This document shows positions 1 through 6,360 of a stretch of DNA of 8,474 nt, in pieces (the stretch's first letter is position 1; each line of letters starts with the position of its first letter). The position numbers and the translations under genes were made by a program. The stretch lies in NCBI GenBank assembly GCA_026986235.1, contig JALSOY010000208.1, forward strand, positions 1-8,474, read 5' to 3'. A model generated the notes under the pieces. The model did no database searches, had not been told where the DNA came from, and saw only the letters and a list, made by a program, of their open reading frames with translations. Origin of the DNA: Caldifarciminota bacterium (GTDB lineage: Bacteria > Hydrothermota > Hydrothermia > B15-G9 > WFZT01).

Positions 1-1
1 C

Positions 2-811
2 AATCGGGTCGGTAGAATCCTCAGGTTACCGCATCCCTACGGGATCGAAGATGTCTTTAAAATCGTGAAAGTTTTAAGATCTGAAAAGTACGACATGGTC
101 TTTGACCTCCAGAGGAAATTTTTAAGCCTCATGCTACTTGCCCTTTCCGGGTCAAAAAAGTTTGTTTATTCGAACAGGCTACGGGAACGGAAAGGCGCAC
201 TCAAGGGGAAAAAAATCACCGGTGTCCCCGTCTATGAGCTTTACGCCGCTCCTGTAAAGAGAGTCCTCGGGATCAGGAAACCCACACCCTGTCCGGTTCT
301 CCAGCCCGCGAGAGTTAATATGGCGCTTCCTGATAACTACATTGTCATCGCTCCCGGTGCACGGCACAGAACGAAGATCTGGCCGTATTATGGCGAACTG
401 GTAAGACTTATAAAAACCCACATAAAGGGCGTAGAAATCTTTGCAGTGGGAGATAGAAAGGATCACGAACTCGTAAAGCCTTACAGGGATGATGTTATAG
501 ACATGACGGGTAAGACAACGATACCCGAACTCTTTGCCGTTATTTCTCGGTCCCGCCTTGTAATTTCCAACGATTCTGCCCCCATGCATATAGGCTCTGC
601 CTACGGAGTTCCCGTTGTGGCATTCTTTGGCCCGACCATACCGGAATTTGGATTCAGACCCTGCAATGCTTATATTTTCGAGACTCCTTTAGAATGCAGA
701 CCCTGTTCACTCCATGGATCAGAAACATGCCCGCTGGGCCACTTCAGATGTATGAGATCGATACGGCCGGAGAGGGTGCTCGGGAAAATAAAAGAAATTT
801 TGCGCACCTGA
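2..811 (+). CDS. Glycosyltransferase family 9, heptosyltransferase (WaaF-like), 5'-truncated by window edge
   Basis: Members of this family transfer ADP-heptose (or a related sugar) to the growing inner core of lipopolysaccharide at the cytoplasmic face of the inner membrane. The frame is open to the left edge. The residues before the first possible GTG (65), including LRLPHPYGIED, continue the family pattern, so the true start lies outside; about 75-80 residues are probably missing from a usual length near 345. Visible GT9 motifs are PGARHRTKIWP (353-385), a D-TGKTTIPEL segment (around 503-532), and the nucleotide-sugar site NDSAPMHIGSAYG (569-607) followed by FFGPT. The C-terminal part has four cysteines (CRPC, then CPLGHFRCM), the usual GT9 tail. 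The residue after NDS is Ala where Gly is commonest. The acceptor sugar cannot be told from sequence, so no symbol is given. No terminator is evident after the stop; the repeat cluster begins about 54 nt later. Confidence 0.9.
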   Translation, partial: NRVGRILRLPHPYGIEDVFKIVKVLRSEKYDMVFDLQRKFLSLMLLALSGSKKFVYSNRLRERKGALKGKKITGVPVYELYAAPVKRVLGIRKPTPCPVLQPARVNMALPDNYIVIAPGARHRTKIWPYYGELVRLIKTHIKGVEIFAVGDRKDHELVKPYRDDVIDMTGKTTIPELFAVISRSRLVISNDSAPMHIGSAYGVPVVAFFGPTIPEFGFRPCNAYIFETPLECRPCSLHGSETCPLGHFRCMRSIRPERVLGKIKEILRT

Positions 812-864
812 AGATTGAAACCCGGTAATCCTTACACTTTGAGGGAGGAAAATCATCATCTCAC

Positions 865-1010
865 AAAATCCCCCTGGAGAAGGGGGATCCTCGTCCCCCT
901 AAAATCCCCCTTGGAGAAGGGGGATACAGGGGGATTGAAATTAAGCTGTAATCATCCCCCATTAGTTTCCCCTTCTTGCGAAGGGGGATCATCGTATCCA
1001 AAATCCCCCG
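865..1010. repeat. Cluster of short C5/G5 palindromic repeats
   Basis: Three imperfect hairpin units occupy most of the 260-nt gap before hslU. Unit 1 pairs ATCCCCCT (868-875) with AGGGGGAT (881-888) around a 5-nt loop. Unit 2 pairs ATCCCCCT (904-911) with AGGGGGAT (918-925), and has a second outer partner arm AGGGGGATT (928-936) that could pair with 903-911 instead. Units 1 and 2 are near-identical direct copies of AAAATCCCCC-T(T)GGAGA-AGGGGGAT. Unit 3 is more diverged and pairs CCCCTT (969-974) with AAGGGG (981-986). A last half-unit AAATCCCCC ends at 1009. Similar C5/G5 palindromic intergenic repeats are scattered through many bacterial genomes; whether they are mobile or structural is not settled by this window. 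A 66-codon reading frame across the cluster is low-complexity translation of the repeat and is not called as a gene. Confidence 0.85.
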
Positions 1011-1011
1011 G

Positions 1012-1040
1012 TTGACTATTGCAAATCATGGTAATATTAT
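1012..1040 (+). promoter_or_regulatory. Predicted sigma70-type promoter of hslU
   Basis: TTGACT at 1012-1017 (5 of 6 to TTGACA) is separated by exactly 17 bp from TATTAT at 1035-1040 (5 of 6 to TATAAT). The expected transcription start is near 1047, giving a leader of about 25 nt that contains the hslU ribosome binding site. The -35 box begins two bases after the last C5 repeat arm. No CIRCE-type heat-shock inverted repeat is seen. A short palindrome TAATATTA (1032-1039) overlaps the -10 box but may be chance in AT-rich DNA. Confidence 0.65.
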
Positions 1041-1059
1041 TGTGAAAAACACCAAGAGC

Positions 1060-1064
1060 GGAGG
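1060..1064 (+). promoter_or_regulatory. Ribosome binding site deciding the hslU start
   Basis: GGAGG lies 7 nt before ATG 1072. This fixes the start there. The longest open frame would begin at 976, inside the repeat cluster and upstream of the predicted promoter, and its extra 32 residues do not resemble the HslU N-terminus. Confidence 0.85.
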
Positions 1065-1071
1065 AAAAAGA

Positions 1072-2400
1072 ATGGCTTCAGCGGAGTTTTTAACCCCTAA
1101 GGAAATCGTTAAGGAGCTCGATAAGTATGTTGTGGGACAGGATAAGGCAAAAAAGGCGGTAGCCATCGCCCTGAGGAACAGGTGGAGAAGGTTACAGGTG
1201 AAAGGAGCGATAAGGGAAGAAATTACTCCCAACAACATAATTTTGATAGGTCCCACAGGAGTTGGTAAAACCGAGATTGCACGCCGACTCGCCAACCTTG
1301 CAAAAGCCCCATTTGTAAAAGTCGAGGCAACAAGGTTTACCGAAGTGGGATATGTGGGAAAAAATGTTGAGTCCATGATTCGGGATCTTATGGAGATTTC
1401 AGTTAGCATGGTAAAGGCTGAAAAGATGAAAGAGGTGGAGGAAAAGGCACTGAAACTGGCAAGAGAAAGGGTACTGGACATCCTTTTTCCACCACCGGTT
1501 GCTGGAAACCCACAGGAGATGGAAGAAACCCGTGAAAAATTGAGAAGGCTCTTTGATGAAGGTAAGTTTGACGAGCAGGAGATAGAAATCGATGTAGAAG
1601 AGAAGGTGCCCCCTTTCTTTGAGGTGATCAGCCCTATGGGTGCTGAAGAAGTCAACCTGAATGTTCCAGAGGGACTTGAGGCCTTTTTCCCCAAGAGGAA
1701 AAAGAAAAAGCGGGTAAAAGTCAGGGAAGCTGTGGAACTTTTGAAGCAGCAGGAGGCGGGTAAACTGATCGACATGGACGAGGTAAAAAAAGAGGCAAAG
1801 GAGAGAGCCGAAACTTCTGGAATCATCTTCATTGACGAAATAGACAAAATCGTGGGAGCAGATTCCACACACGGACCCGATGTTTCCCGTGAAGGTGTTC
1901 AGCGCGACCTCCTGCCCATCGTGGAAGGCACTAAAGTTATGACAAAGTACGGTATGGTAAAGACAGACCACATCCTGTTTATCGCTGCAGGTGCATTTCA
2001 CAACGCAAGCCCGAGCGACCTGATTCCGGAACTTCAGGGAAGGTTCCCCATCAGGGTTGAACTTGACAGTCTTGGTGAAGAAGAGTTCAAAAGAATCCTC
2101 GTGGAACCTGAAAATTCACTCGTAAAGCAGTACAGGGCACTTTTTGAAACCGAAGGGGTGAACCTCGAATTTACCGAGGGTGCTATCTCAAAAATAGCCA
2201 GGTATGCGGCAATTGTAAACGAAAGAACAGACAACATTGGAGCCAGGAGACTGCACACCGTCATGAGCCACCTCCTCGAAGACCTTCTCTTTGATCTACC
2301 TAAGCCTGGAGTTACAGAGGTGATTATCAACGAAGACTATGTGGATAAAAAGCTCTCAGAAATCATTGAGGATGAAGACCTCTCAAGGTACATACTCTGA
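1072..2400 (+). CDS. hslU: ATP-dependent protease ATPase subunit HslU (ClpY)
   Basis: HslU is the AAA+ unfoldase ring that feeds proteins into the HslV peptidase in the cytoplasm. The product is 442 residues, matching the usual ~443. In order: the N-terminal LTPKEIV-ELDKYVVGQ region; Walker A GPTGVGKT (60-67); pore loop GYVG (93-96); the inserted I domain (about 110-245) with a basic run near 208-217; Walker B IIFIDEID (251-258); the arginine finger region QGRFPIR (R324); and sensor 2 GARRLHTVM (R392/R393). The tail DLSRYIL matches the conserved HslU C-terminus that docks into HslV and activates it, so the protein looks competent for HslV partnership. hslV usually lies directly upstream, but here that place is taken by repeats and a heptosyltransferase gene. 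It is transcribed from its own predicted promoter and followed after 14 nt by the Memo-AMMECR1 gene. Confidence 0.97.
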   Translation: MASAEFLTPKEIVKELDKYVVGQDKAKKAVAIALRNRWRRLQVKGAIREEITPNNIILIGPTGVGKTEIARRLANLAKAPFVKVEATRFTEVGYVGKNVESMIRDLMEISVSMVKAEKMKEVEEKALKLARERVLDILFPPPVAGNPQEMEETREKLRRLFDEGKFDEQEIEIDVEEKVPPFFEVISPMGAEEVNLNVPEGLEAFFPKRKKKKRVKVREAVELLKQQEAGKLIDMDEVKKEAKERAETSGIIFIDEIDKIVGADSTHGPDVSREGVQRDLLPIVEGTKVMTKYGMVKTDHILFIAAGAFHNASPSDLIPELQGRFPIRVELDSLGEEEFKRILVEPENSLVKQYRALFETEGVNLEFTEGAISKIARYAAIVNERTDNIGARRLHTVMSHLLEDLLFDLPKPGVTEVIINEDYVDKKLSEIIEDEDLSRYIL

Positions 2401-2414
2401 TCGGGGGTGATATA

Positions 2415-3794
2415 ATGAGAAGGTATCCTGTATTTGCTGGCAGTTTTTATCCCGCCGATAGAGAGGAGCTTCTGAGGATGCTCGAGGGGCTTTTTAAAAA
2501 GGCTGAAGACAGGAAAGTAGATGGGGAAGTCAGGGGTCTTGTATCTCCACACGCAGGTTACATTTATTCTGGTATCATCGCCGCAACAGGGTATAAGACC
2601 CTCAAAAAGGTGAAAAAGGTTGTACTGATCGGCCCAAGTCACCAGGTTCCCTTCACGGGAATGGCCGTTTACGACAGGGGTAGCTGGATCACCCCCCTTG
2701 GAGAGGTGGAAATTGACGAAGAGCTTGCCCGGAAAATCGTCGATTCATCACCCATCTTTTTGAGCGATCCGGAGGTTCACTCAAACGAGCATTCCATTGA
2801 GGTCCAACTGCCCTTTCTCCAGTATGTTCTTGACGAATTTAAAATCGTTCCCGTAATGATGGGATTCCAGGATGAAACCACTGTCGTTGAAGCGAGCAAT
2901 GGACTTTTTAAAGTGCTAAAGGACGAAAAAGACTTTGTAGTGGTGGCAAGTTCTGATCTATACCATGGGTATTCAGTTGAAGAGTGTGAAAAAACGGATG
3001 CTTACACAGTGGGTCTGATCCTTGCGGGAAAGGATACGGAACTCGTGAGAGAATCTGATGCCGGTCGCGCAATGGCCTGTGGCGCAGGTCCGATAGCCAC
3101 AATGCTTGCAACACTAAAAAAGCTTTACAGGGTGAATATTCAACTCCTGGCTTATACAAATTCAGCAAAGGTGACGGGAACATTTTCTGGTTATGTCGTG
3201 GGTTACGCTTCCATAGCTGTTACGGAACAGACAGACGATGGAGAATATTTGACGCGTGAAGAGAAGGAGTACCTTATAAAAGTGGCAAAAGAGGCGGTTT
3301 ACAACAAAATCAGAGGTCGTGAATATTCTCCGCCTCCACCACCCACGGAGAAACTGGCGCAGCCATCCGGTGTGTTTGTTACTCTCAAAAACAACGGAAG
3401 GCTTCGTGGATGCATAGGATATGTTATACCGGTACATCCCCTCTATATAGCCACAGCACAGGTGGCAGGAGACGCAGCGGTGAACGATCCGAGATTCTCC
3501 CCTGTGACACCGGAGGAGTTCGACCATCTCGAATTTGAAATATCCGTGCTTACTCCCCTTGAACCTGTAAAGGATGTGAATGAGATCGAGGTTGGAAAGC
3601 ACGGTCTTTTAATCAGATCAGGATACTTTCAGGGGGTGCTTTTGCCACAGGTTCCGGTTGAATACGGATGGGACAGGTACGAATTTCTGGATAACACCTG
3701 TCTGAAGGCGGGATTACAGCCGGGATGCTGGAAAGAGCCTGGGGTTGAAATTTATAAGTTCAGCGCTTATGTTTTTTCAGACAGGGACCTATAA
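2415..3794 (+). CDS. Memo-AMMECR1 fusion (AmmeMemoRadiSam system proteins B and A in one chain)
   Basis: A 459-residue two-domain protein. Residues ~1-270 are the Memo (MEMO1/UPF0103) domain, a relative of LigB-type dioxygenases, with YPVFAGSFYPA, SPHAGYIYSG (H46), GPSHQ (H76), EHSIEVQLPFLQ (E125/H126), SSDLYHGY (H184) and MACGAGPIATM (C222). H46, H76, H184 and C222 align by motif with the metal-site residues of human MEMO1 (H49, H81, H192, C244). Residues ~275-455 are an AMMECR1 domain with the signature LRGCIG (330-335) and FLDNTCLKAGLQPGCW (424-439). A proline run (306-310) lies early in that domain. The start ATG has a strong GGGGGTGAT ribosome site. In many bacteria these domains occur with a radical SAM enzyme as a three-part set of unknown biochemical role; the radical SAM gene is not in this window. 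The cellular function is unknown and I assign none. Confidence 0.93.
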   Translation: MRRYPVFAGSFYPADREELLRMLEGLFKKAEDRKVDGEVRGLVSPHAGYIYSGIIAATGYKTLKKVKKVVLIGPSHQVPFTGMAVYDRGSWITPLGEVEIDEELARKIVDSSPIFLSDPEVHSNEHSIEVQLPFLQYVLDEFKIVPVMMGFQDETTVVEASNGLFKVLKDEKDFVVVASSDLYHGYSVEECEKTDAYTVGLILAGKDTELVRESDAGRAMACGAGPIATMLATLKKLYRVNIQLLAYTNSAKVTGTFSGYVVGYASIAVTEQTDDGEYLTREEKEYLIKVAKEAVYNKIRGREYSPPPPPTEKLAQPSGVFVTLKNNGRLRGCIGYVIPVHPLYIATAQVAGDAAVNDPRFSPVTPEEFDHLEFEISVLTPLEPVKDVNEIEVGKHGLLIRSGYFQGVLLPQVPVEYGWDRYEFLDNTCLKAGLQPGCWKEPGVEIYKFSAYVFSDRDL

Positions 3795-3796
3795 GG

Positions 3797-3870
3797 GCGC
3801 CCGTAGCTCAAGAGGAAAGAGCGTGAGATTCCGGATCTCAAGGTTGGGGGTTCGAGTCCCCCCGGGCGCT
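3797..3870 (+). tRNA. tRNA-Arg, anticodon CCG
   Basis: A full cloverleaf can be drawn by hand: acceptor stem GCGCCCG (3797-3803) with CGGGCGC (3863-3869); U8/A9; D stem GCTC (3806-3809) with GAGC (3819-3822) and a GG in the loop; anticodon stem TGAGA (3824-3828) with TCTCA (3836-3840); loop TTCCGGA with anticodon CCG (3831-3833), reading CGG; 5-nt variable loop; T stem GGGGG (3846-3850) with CCCCC (3858-3862) and loop TTCGAGT. A20 in the D loop (3816) is a known arginine identity base. The discriminator base is U (3870), whereas A or G is usual for bacterial arginine tRNAs. CCA is not encoded. The tRNA lies 2 nt after the Memo-AMMECR1 stop and 12 nt before the fur start, so it may be cut out of a longer mRNA. 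Confidence 0.95.
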
Positions 3871-3882
3871 CTTTTTCTTTAA

Positions 3883-4311
3883 ATGGACGAATACAGCGTT
3901 TTTAAAGAAATATCGCGCAGATATAACAAGAAGATAACCAGGCAGAGAAGTATCATTGTTAGAAAAGTGTTTTCACTGCATAAACACTTCACAGCTGACG
4001 AACTCTACAAGATGTTAAGGAGTGAGTACTCCGGTATATCAAGGGCAACTGTTTACAGAACCCTGAGGGTTCTCGTTGACATGGGATTCGTCGAAGAAAG
4101 GGAATTTGGAAGAGGAAAAAAGTACTACGAACATATCATAGGACACGACTCGCACTCCCATTTCGTCTGCCTGAAATGTGGCAGGATTTTTGAATTTCCA
4201 GACGAAAGAATCGAAAAGGAGATCGAGATTATTGCAGGCAGTATGGGCTTTAAGATAGAGAAGGCTTCAACCATAGTTTACGGAATTTGTAAAGAGTGTC
4301 AGGGAGGTTAA
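3883..4311 (+). CDS. Fur-family metal-responsive transcriptional regulator
   Basis: A 142-residue cytoplasmic DNA-binding repressor of the Fur/PerR/Zur family. The N-terminal winged helix (about 10-80) includes HFTADELY and the recognition helix SRATVYRTLRVL. The C-terminal dimerisation domain has HDSHSHFVCLKCG (88-100) and a closing CKEC (136-139); the CxxC pairs C96/C99 and C136/C139 fit the structural zinc site. By motif alignment to E. coli Fur, site-2 ligands are kept (H35, E83, H91, H93), while site-1 positions are not (S90 and S92 for H87 and D89; A128 for H125). E111 at the Fur E108 position, where Bacillus PerR has Asp104, argues against PerR-type peroxide sensing. The metal sensed is not certain, so no symbol is given. 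The start lacks a Shine-Dalgarno sequence and sits 12 nt after tRNA-Arg. The HD-domain gene follows after 1 nt. Confidence 0.92.
   Translation: MDEYSVFKEISRRYNKKITRQRSIIVRKVFSLHKHFTADELYKMLRSEYSGISRATVYRTLRVLVDMGFVEEREFGRGKKYYEHIIGHDSHSHFVCLKCGRIFEFPDERIEKEIEIIAGSMGFKIEKASTIVYGICKECQGG
4301..4308 (+). promoter_or_regulatory. Strong ribosome binding site of the HD-domain gene
   Basis: AGGGAGGT, within the last codons of the Fur-family gene, lies 4 nt before ATG 4313. It is the strongest Shine-Dalgarno in the fur-HD-TPR group and contrasts with the lack of one before the Fur-family gene itself. It supports separate efficient initiation of the HD gene as well as translational coupling. Confidence 0.8.
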
Positions 4312-4312
4312 A

Positions 4313-4861
4313 ATGAACCGTCAGGAAGCAATTGAACTTGTAAGGAAGTATGTAAAGAAAGAGAATCTCGTGAAACACATGCTTGCCGCAGGGGCATGTA
4401 TGAGGGAAATAGCTGAAAGGTTCGGAGAGGACCCCGATAGGTGGGAAATTGCCGGAATACTTCACGACCTCGACTATGAGGAAACCTACGATAAACCTGA
4501 TATTCACGCCATCAGGACGGTGGAAATGCTCAAAGAGATGGGATTCCAGGACGAAGAGATCCTGAACGCAATCCTCGCCCACGCCTGGAAAAAGGATAGG
4601 GAAACCCTCATGGAAAAGGTACTTTACGCTGTCGATCCCACGACAGGCTTCATCGTCGCCTGTGCCCTTATGCACCCCTCCAGATCCCTCGCCGGCCTCT
4701 CTCTAAAATTCATGAAAAAGAGGTTTAAAGAAAAAAGATTCGCCGCTGGCGCCGATCGAGACCAGATCAGAACCTGCGAAGAATTCGGCATGTCACTTGA
4801 AGAATTCCTCGAAACCTGCCTGGAAGGGATGAAAAAGATCAGTAACGAACTGGGACTCTGA
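4313..4861 (+). CDS. HD-domain (HDIG-type) predicted metal-dependent phosphohydrolase
   Basis: A 182-residue cytoplasmic protein that resembles the stand-alone 'predicted hydrolase, HD superfamily' group. The metal-site pattern H...HD...D is visible: H22 (VKHMLA), H51-D52 (ILHDLDYE) and D108 (YAVDPTTG), with the additional conserved-looking histidines H65 (DIHAIRT) and H90 (AILAHAW). Such proteins usually cleave phosphate esters of nucleotides or related compounds, but the substrate cannot be read from the sequence and I do not assign one. Length is normal for single-domain members. It starts 1 nt after the Fur-family stop and ends in TGATG, sharing one base with the start of the TPR gene, so it is very likely co-transcribed with both. 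The region after residue 120 is basic and helical and has no recognisable second domain. Confidence 0.88.
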   Translation: MNRQEAIELVRKYVKKENLVKHMLAAGACMREIAERFGEDPDRWEIAGILHDLDYEETYDKPDIHAIRTVEMLKEMGFQDEEILNAILAHAWKKDRETLMEKVLYAVDPTTGFIVACALMHPSRSLAGLSLKFMKKRFKEKRFAAGADRDQIRTCEEFGMSLEEFLETCLEGMKKISNELGL

Positions 4862-6348
4862 TGACTCAGTTCCTTGCCTTTCTCCTCATATTCCAGATAG
4901 GGATATCAAAAAAGGAGGCAAGAACCAAAATAGCCCGGTTCAGGGCGTCAAATCAGTACAGAAAAATCGTTGAATTCGCAGACTACATTCTGAAAAAATA
5001 TCCCGACGACTTTGAGTTTTTTAAGTACAAAATCGAGGCTTTAAACAAACTCGGGAAAAGGGATACACTAAAAACCCTGATAAACATGTATCTTTCAAAA
5101 AAGAGGTCACCTTCCGTTTACAGGAATCTTTACTCATTCCTGTACTTCTCGGTTGATAAGGACTTTGCCCTCGATGTTCTAAAAAAAGGCAGGAAAGCCC
5201 TCGGATCAGATACACTGTTCGCAAGGGAGTTTTACTACACAAGCCTGTGGAACAGGGATTTCAAACAGGCACTCTATGAACTTTTTAACTTTTACCTTCA
5301 GACACGGTCCATCACTCTTCTCAGACAGGAATTTAGAAGGATTGAAAAGTTTTTTGACGAAAACACGGTCAAAGAGGTAATAAACAGGTGGCTGAAGTTA
5401 CACCCTGATCACAGGGAAGTAAAAATCGTTCTGGCCGACTACTACATGAGAAAGGGAAGACCCCGGGAGATGTTGAAAGAATTAAAGGAGTCTGGATATA
5501 CCAGAAACCTGAAGGAATTTGCAAAATACCTGATTTCAACTGGTGACTACACACATGCGGATTCTCTTTTAAAACTTGAAACACTCCGTGATGGGGCATG
5601 GTACTTTCTCAGAGCACAGGTACTCGCAAAACTGGGAAATTATAGAAAATCGGCAAATTTGTACAAAATTGCTTACGAGAAGTTTCGTGTAAAAGACGCC
5701 AGGGATTCACTTTTGAGCCTTCTTTTTTTCAGGCTGAAAGATTTTAACTCTGTACTGCGATATTCAGGGCCAGAGGACGAGCTCAGGATTCGTGCACTGC
5801 TTGCGCTGGGAAAAGATCAGGAATTTCTAAAAATTTCGCCAGCAGGTGAGGTGCAACTCTTTTATCGCGGACTCTACTTCTTTCTGTCTGAAAATCCAGA
5901 CAGCGCAGGGTACTACTGGGAAAAACTGGCAAGAAGATTTCCCGCAAGTAAATACCTGTATCGTGCTTTCTTTTTGAGGGAGATTCAGGATAACTTCGGC
6001 AAAACCGAGGTTTTCAAAAAGTACCTGTCTGTAGAAAACCTCATCCTCAGGTGGAGAATAGACAGTGCAGAGGCCACTTTGAGATCTGTTCAGGATACCA
6101 CGGGACTTATGAAGTTTGAACTTGCCAGAATTCAGGAACTTCGGGGTGATTACGAACTTTCAGTTGCCACCTATCTGGGACTTGCGAAGGAGAGGAGCAA
6201 TTTTCTCTCCCCTTACGCCTATTTCAGGGCCTTCAGGATCGCCAGCGAAAGGCTTAAAAACCCGGAACTTGCTGGTAAAATCGGGAAAAAGCTTATTGAA
6301 GAGTATCCCAGGAGTCCCTATGCCGCAGCGACAAGATCTCTGCTTTAG
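4861..6348 (+). CDS. TPR-repeat protein, probably exported or membrane-anchored
   Basis: A 495-residue protein made almost wholly of degenerate helical TPR-like repeats. Examples are the segment around residues 31-65 (YRKIVEFADYILKKYPDD), GDYTHADSLLKL near 226, GNYRKSANLYKIAYEKF near 258, and the closing IEEYPRSPYAAATRSLL, where the YP-S-YA pattern is typical of outer-membrane-assembly and envelope TPR proteins. The N-terminus begins with a short hydrophobic stretch, FLAFLLIFQIGI, then a lysine-rich region. This could be a weak signal peptide, though it lacks the usual positive charges at the start and there is no lipoprotein cysteine. TPR proteins serve as protein-binding scaffolds; no partner can be named. 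It starts by TGATG overlap with the HD gene and ends with tandem in-frame stops TAG-TAA (6346-6351). I do not recognise a specific family. Confidence 0.8.
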   Translation: MTQFLAFLLIFQIGISKKEARTKIARFRASNQYRKIVEFADYILKKYPDDFEFFKYKIEALNKLGKRDTLKTLINMYLSKKRSPSVYRNLYSFLYFSVDKDFALDVLKKGRKALGSDTLFAREFYYTSLWNRDFKQALYELFNFYLQTRSITLLRQEFRRIEKFFDENTVKEVINRWLKLHPDHREVKIVLADYYMRKGRPREMLKELKESGYTRNLKEFAKYLISTGDYTHADSLLKLETLRDGAWYFLRAQVLAKLGNYRKSANLYKIAYEKFRVKDARDSLLSLLFFRLKDFNSVLRYSGPEDELRIRALLALGKDQEFLKISPAGEVQLFYRGLYFFLSENPDSAGYYWEKLARRFPASKYLYRAFFLREIQDNFGKTEVFKKYLSVENLILRWRIDSAEATLRSVQDTTGLMKFELARIQELRGDYELSVATYLGLAKERSNFLSPYAYFRAFRIASERLKNPELAGKIGKKLIEEYPRSPYAAATRSLL

Positions 6349-6360
6349 TAAATTTGGGCT

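Noticed and set aside
65..67. GTG as start of the heptosyltransferase gene
   Set aside because: The frame stays open to the left edge and the residues before it fit the family, so this is an internal valine codon and the gene is truncated by the window.
865..1010. CRISPR array
   Set aside because: Units are palindromic, of unequal spacing and contain no unique spacers of constant length; no cas genes are nearby.
815..1015. 66-codon reading frame in the intergenic gap
   Set aside because: It translates the C5/G5 repeats into Pro/Ser/Gly-rich low-complexity sequence and runs into the hslU promoter; no ribosome site or family resemblance.
1029..1046. Fur/PerR-like operator over the hslU -10 box
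   Set aside because: Only the central TAATATTA and an outer CA...TG pair are symmetric; too weak to call an operator in AT-rich promoter DNA.
976..1071. Longer HslU N-terminus starting at 976
   Set aside because: The extension lies in the repeats and upstream of the promoter, while ATG 1072 has GGAGG at 7 nt and gives the normal family length.
1026..1868. Long minus-strand frames opposite hslU (also 1399-2001)
   Set aside because: Ser/Phe/Leu-rich shadows of a strongly conserved plus-strand gene.
3797..3870. Integration (att) site of a mobile element at the tRNA
   Set aside because: No integrase gene and no repeated tRNA 3' end elsewhere in the window.
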